Origin: Xanthobacteraceae bacterium
GTDB lineage: Bacteria; Pseudomonadota; Alphaproteobacteria; Rhizobiales; Xanthobacteraceae
Length of the DNA stretch: 8,253 nucleotides
Direction: 5' to 3'
NCBI GenBank assembly: GCA_030037185.1
Contig: JASHRR010001420.1
Span: 1-8,253, forward strand
The notes under the pieces are model-generated. The model saw only the letters and a list, made by a program, of their open reading frames with translations. It did not search any database and was not told where the DNA came from. This document shows, piece after piece, positions 6,700-8,253 of this stretch (position 1 is the stretch's first letter; each line of letters begins with the position of its first letter). Both the position numbers and the translations under genes were made by a program.

Positions 6700-6725
6700 G
6701 GCAAAAAAACAGTTAAATATTTGCC
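6700..6725 (-). promoter_or_regulatory. AT-rich inverted repeat upstream of the transpeptidase
   Basis: GGCAAA (6700-6705) and TTTGCC (6720-6725) form a perfect inverted repeat with a 14-nt AT-rich centre, 36 nt upstream of the transpeptidase start. The surrounding 6693-6740 is strikingly A/T-rich for this GC-rich window, including A7 and AAATATTT. This is the likely promoter or operator area. On the minus strand TTGTTC (6694-6699) and TACAGA (6671-6676) are spaced 17 nt apart but would leave almost no leader, so I do not fix a promoter. Confidence 0.4.
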
Positions 6726-6813
6726 ACAAAGATCGATTCTGGACGTCCTGGTGCGCCTAAAGTGGAGGTTCGATACGCATATCCGCGGGCGAGCCCCCGT
6801 GCGCGCCCAGCGA

Positions 6814-6830
6814 GCCGGAAAGGAGCCGGC
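6814..6830 (-). terminator. Short hairpin just after the DUF427 gene
   Basis: GCCGG (6814-6818) and CCGGC (6826-6830) pair around a 7-nt loop, beginning 4 nt past the stop codon of the minus-strand DUF427 gene. The stem is only 5 bp and there is no T-run directly after it, so it is a weak terminator candidate. Confidence 0.25.
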
Positions 6831-6834
6831 CGCA

Positions 6835-7209
6835 TCAAGGCGGCAGCTCTTCCAACTCCACGTGATCCCGGTAGAACGCCATGTACCCCGCGATTGCAGA
6901 TATGGCCTCAAGCGGTTGTTCGTAGCTCCACACGGCGTTCCGCGCTGTCCGGTCACCGGCATGGATCGAATAGTAGGATGCTTCGCCCTTGTAGGGGCAG
7001 CGCGTCTTGTGGTCGGTTCGCTCAAAAGCTGTCAGGTCGACATCCTCGCGCGGAATGTAGATCACCGGCGCGTAGGAAGCCTCCGTGAGCGACAGTGCCC
7101 GCATGGTGTCGGCCACCACCCGGCCCGCGAAGGTGAGGCGCAGGCGATACGGCGCCGCCGCGATCGTGATCGGATGATCAGGCGTGCCGGCCAGGATCGG
7201 AGCCCGCAT
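6835..7209 (-). CDS. DUF427 domain protein
   Basis: The 124-residue product matches the DUF427 family (Pfam PF04248, labelled nucleotidyltransferase-like), whose biochemical role is not settled. The family hallmarks are all visible: VIYIPREDV (49-57), the core CPYKGEASYYS (71-81), NAVWSYEQP (91-99) and IAGYMAFYRDHVE (106-118). There is no signal peptide or membrane segment, so it should be cytosolic. The length is typical of the single-domain form. The ATG at 7209 is preceded by GAGAG overlapping the stop region of the M20 peptidase gene. Only 12 nt separate the two genes, so they are probably co-transcribed. The neighbour gives no clear clue to function, and DUF427 genes are found in many contexts. 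Confidence 0.93.
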   Translation of the reverse strand: MRAPILAGTPDHPITIAAAPYRLRLTFAGRVVADTMRALSLTEASYAPVIYIPREDVDLTAFERTDHKTRCPYKGEASYYSIHAGDRTARNAVWSYEQPLEAISAIAGYMAFYRDHVELEELPP

Positions 7210-7221
7210 GGGAGATTTCTC

Positions 7222-8253
7222 TCAATTGAACCGCACCGGTCTGTTCAGGTAGTACTTCGCCATCTCAGGCCGATAGCGGTCCATGGTTTGCTTGTTGAGG
7301 TCGAGCGGCGGTTTGGCGTCAGGCGGCAGTACCGGGAAATATTTCATCTCGGTCGTCGCCTTGTCGAATTCAACCCTCGCTTGCCGGACGAGTTCAGGCT
7401 TGGTCAGAAAATCGAGCATCGCTCCGGCCAGGACCTTTGCAGCCGACACCATGCCCTTGTGGGCGATCGTGCTGGTTGGCGTCACGGCAGCTTGCCAGTT
7501 GTGATAGCTGATCCCGGGCACGCTCGCCGGGAAACTCAGGCCCGCACTCGGCACCACCCATGTGACGTCGCCATTGTCGTTCGACGACGCGGATTGTACG
7601 CGTTGACCGAGCGGTATCTGCCTGGTGTTGAGACCCACAACCCGCGCTCCGAGGGCGGTCTGGAACTTGCGGGCGAACTCCTGCTCCTCCTCGCTCCATT
7701 GCGGCATGCCGACGGCATCGATATTGGCTTGCAGGACTTCGGCGATGGACTTCAGGCCAAGCTGCGGCCAGGCGGCGGCATCGATCTGATATTCGTGCGT
7801 CGTCCCCGTCATCAGGGCAGCCCCCGCGGCGATCCGCGTGAGCTTGTCGAAAGTTTCCTTTGCCGAAGCCATGTCGGCGTCGCGCACGAACCACCAGATC
7901 TGCCCGTAATCGGGAATGATGTTCGGCTGGATGCCGCCGGCCGTGATGGCGCGGTGGGCGCGGTAAGTCGGGTGCAGGTGCTCGCGCAGCTTGTCGAAGC
8001 CGATGTCCATCAGCTCGACCGCGTCCACGGCGTCCTTGCCATCCCATGGGTTTACGGCGCCGTGAGCGGTCTTGCCGTGGAAGGTGAATTTTGCGCTGAT
8101 CGCCGCATAGTTCATCAGGCCATAGCCGGCCGCGAAGTTGTCGCCGATGTGCAGCACGATCGCAATATCCGATTGCTTGAACTGGCCAGATCGCACCAGA
8201 TAGGGCCGGCTGATGATCTGCTCCTCGGCCGGACCGAGCGAGATGGCGATGCT
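7222..8253 (-). CDS. M20-family amidohydrolase, AbgB-like (5' end outside window)
   Basis: The C-terminal 343 residues of an M20 metallopeptidase/amidohydrolase are present; the N-terminus, with the first metal ligands, lies beyond base 8253. The frame is open to the edge and begins SIAISLGPAEEQIISRPYLV, containing GPAEE with the M20 general-base glutamate region, followed by IVLHIGD with a probable metal histidine (fragment residue 35). The lid/dimerisation domain runs from about 50 to 160, with FHGKTAHGAVNPWDGKDAVDAVELM and GGIQPNIIPD. The catalytic domain then returns with SNDNGDVTWVVP (224-235) and GISYHNWQA (247-255), where His251 is a probable metal ligand. The wording is closest to AbgB, the aminobenzoyl-glutamate utilization subunit (481 residues in E. 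coli, so roughly 140 are missing). Its real substrate is unknown; related enzymes cleave other N-acyl amino acids. DUF427 follows 12 nt later. Confidence 0.92.
   Translation of the reverse strand, partial: SIAISLGPAEEQIISRPYLVRSGQFKQSDIAIVLHIGDNFAAGYGLMNYAAISAKFTFHGKTAHGAVNPWDGKDAVDAVELMDIGFDKLREHLHPTYRAHRAITAGGIQPNIIPDYGQIWWFVRDADMASAKETFDKLTRIAAGAALMTGTTHEYQIDAAAWPQLGLKSIAEVLQANIDAVGMPQWSEEEQEFARKFQTALGARVVGLNTRQIPLGQRVQSASSNDNGDVTWVVPSAGLSFPASVPGISYHNWQAAVTPTSTIAHKGMVSAAKVLAGAMLDFLTKPELVRQARVEFDKATTEMKYFPVLPPDAKPPLDLNKQTMDRYRPEMAKYYLNRPVRFN

Overview
The window reads as a chromosomal segment of a high-GC alphaproteobacterium, most likely in Hyphomicrobiales (Rhizobiales) near Bradyrhizobium, Rhodopseudomonas or Rhodoplanes. 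I judge this from the gene order infB-rbfA-truB-rpsO-pnp, from the wording of TruB and PNPase (for example TruB with an N-terminal extension before [18 protein letters not shown]), and from the accessory genes that follow. No database search was possible, so the genus is not fixed.

Left part, plus strand (2-5223): the end of infB (translation initiation factor IF-2), then rbfA (30S maturation), truB (tRNA pseudouridine-55 synthase), rpsO (ribosomal protein S15) and pnp (polynucleotide phosphorylase). infB, rbfA, truB and rpsO are packed with gaps of 11 nt, a 4-nt overlap and 2 nt, so they are almost certainly co-transcribed and translationally coupled. They link initiation, ribosome assembly, tRNA modification and RNA decay. 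pnp is set apart by a 383-nt leader with no convincing gene. That leader holds at least five stem-loops in a row and ends in three AAACC(A)ATG boxes, the last of which is the pnp start. This is the most interesting non-coding stretch in the window. It suggests RNA-level control of pnp, as known in enterobacteria, but that is inference.

Right part, minus strand (8253-5285): a 5'-truncated M20-family amidohydrolase resembling the aminobenzoyl-glutamate utilization protein AbgB, followed 12 nt later by a DUF427 protein. After a 170-bp gap with an AT-rich inverted repeat come a secreted L,D-transpeptidase of the YkuD family with a long Pro/Tyr/Gly-rich linker, and then a small putative lipoprotein with a BamE/SmpA-like sequence pattern. 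The last two probably act in the envelope. This minus-strand group converges on pnp across a 61-bp spacer carrying a GC-rich inverted repeat.

Overall this is an ordinary, well-conserved housekeeping region. I found no CRISPR array, insertion sequence, phage gene, rRNA or tRNA, and no sign of a new multi-gene system. The points worth a second look are the structured pnp leader, the coupled mini-ORFs before pnp, an exact 21-bp tandem duplication in truB, and a C8 tract inside the transpeptidase gene.
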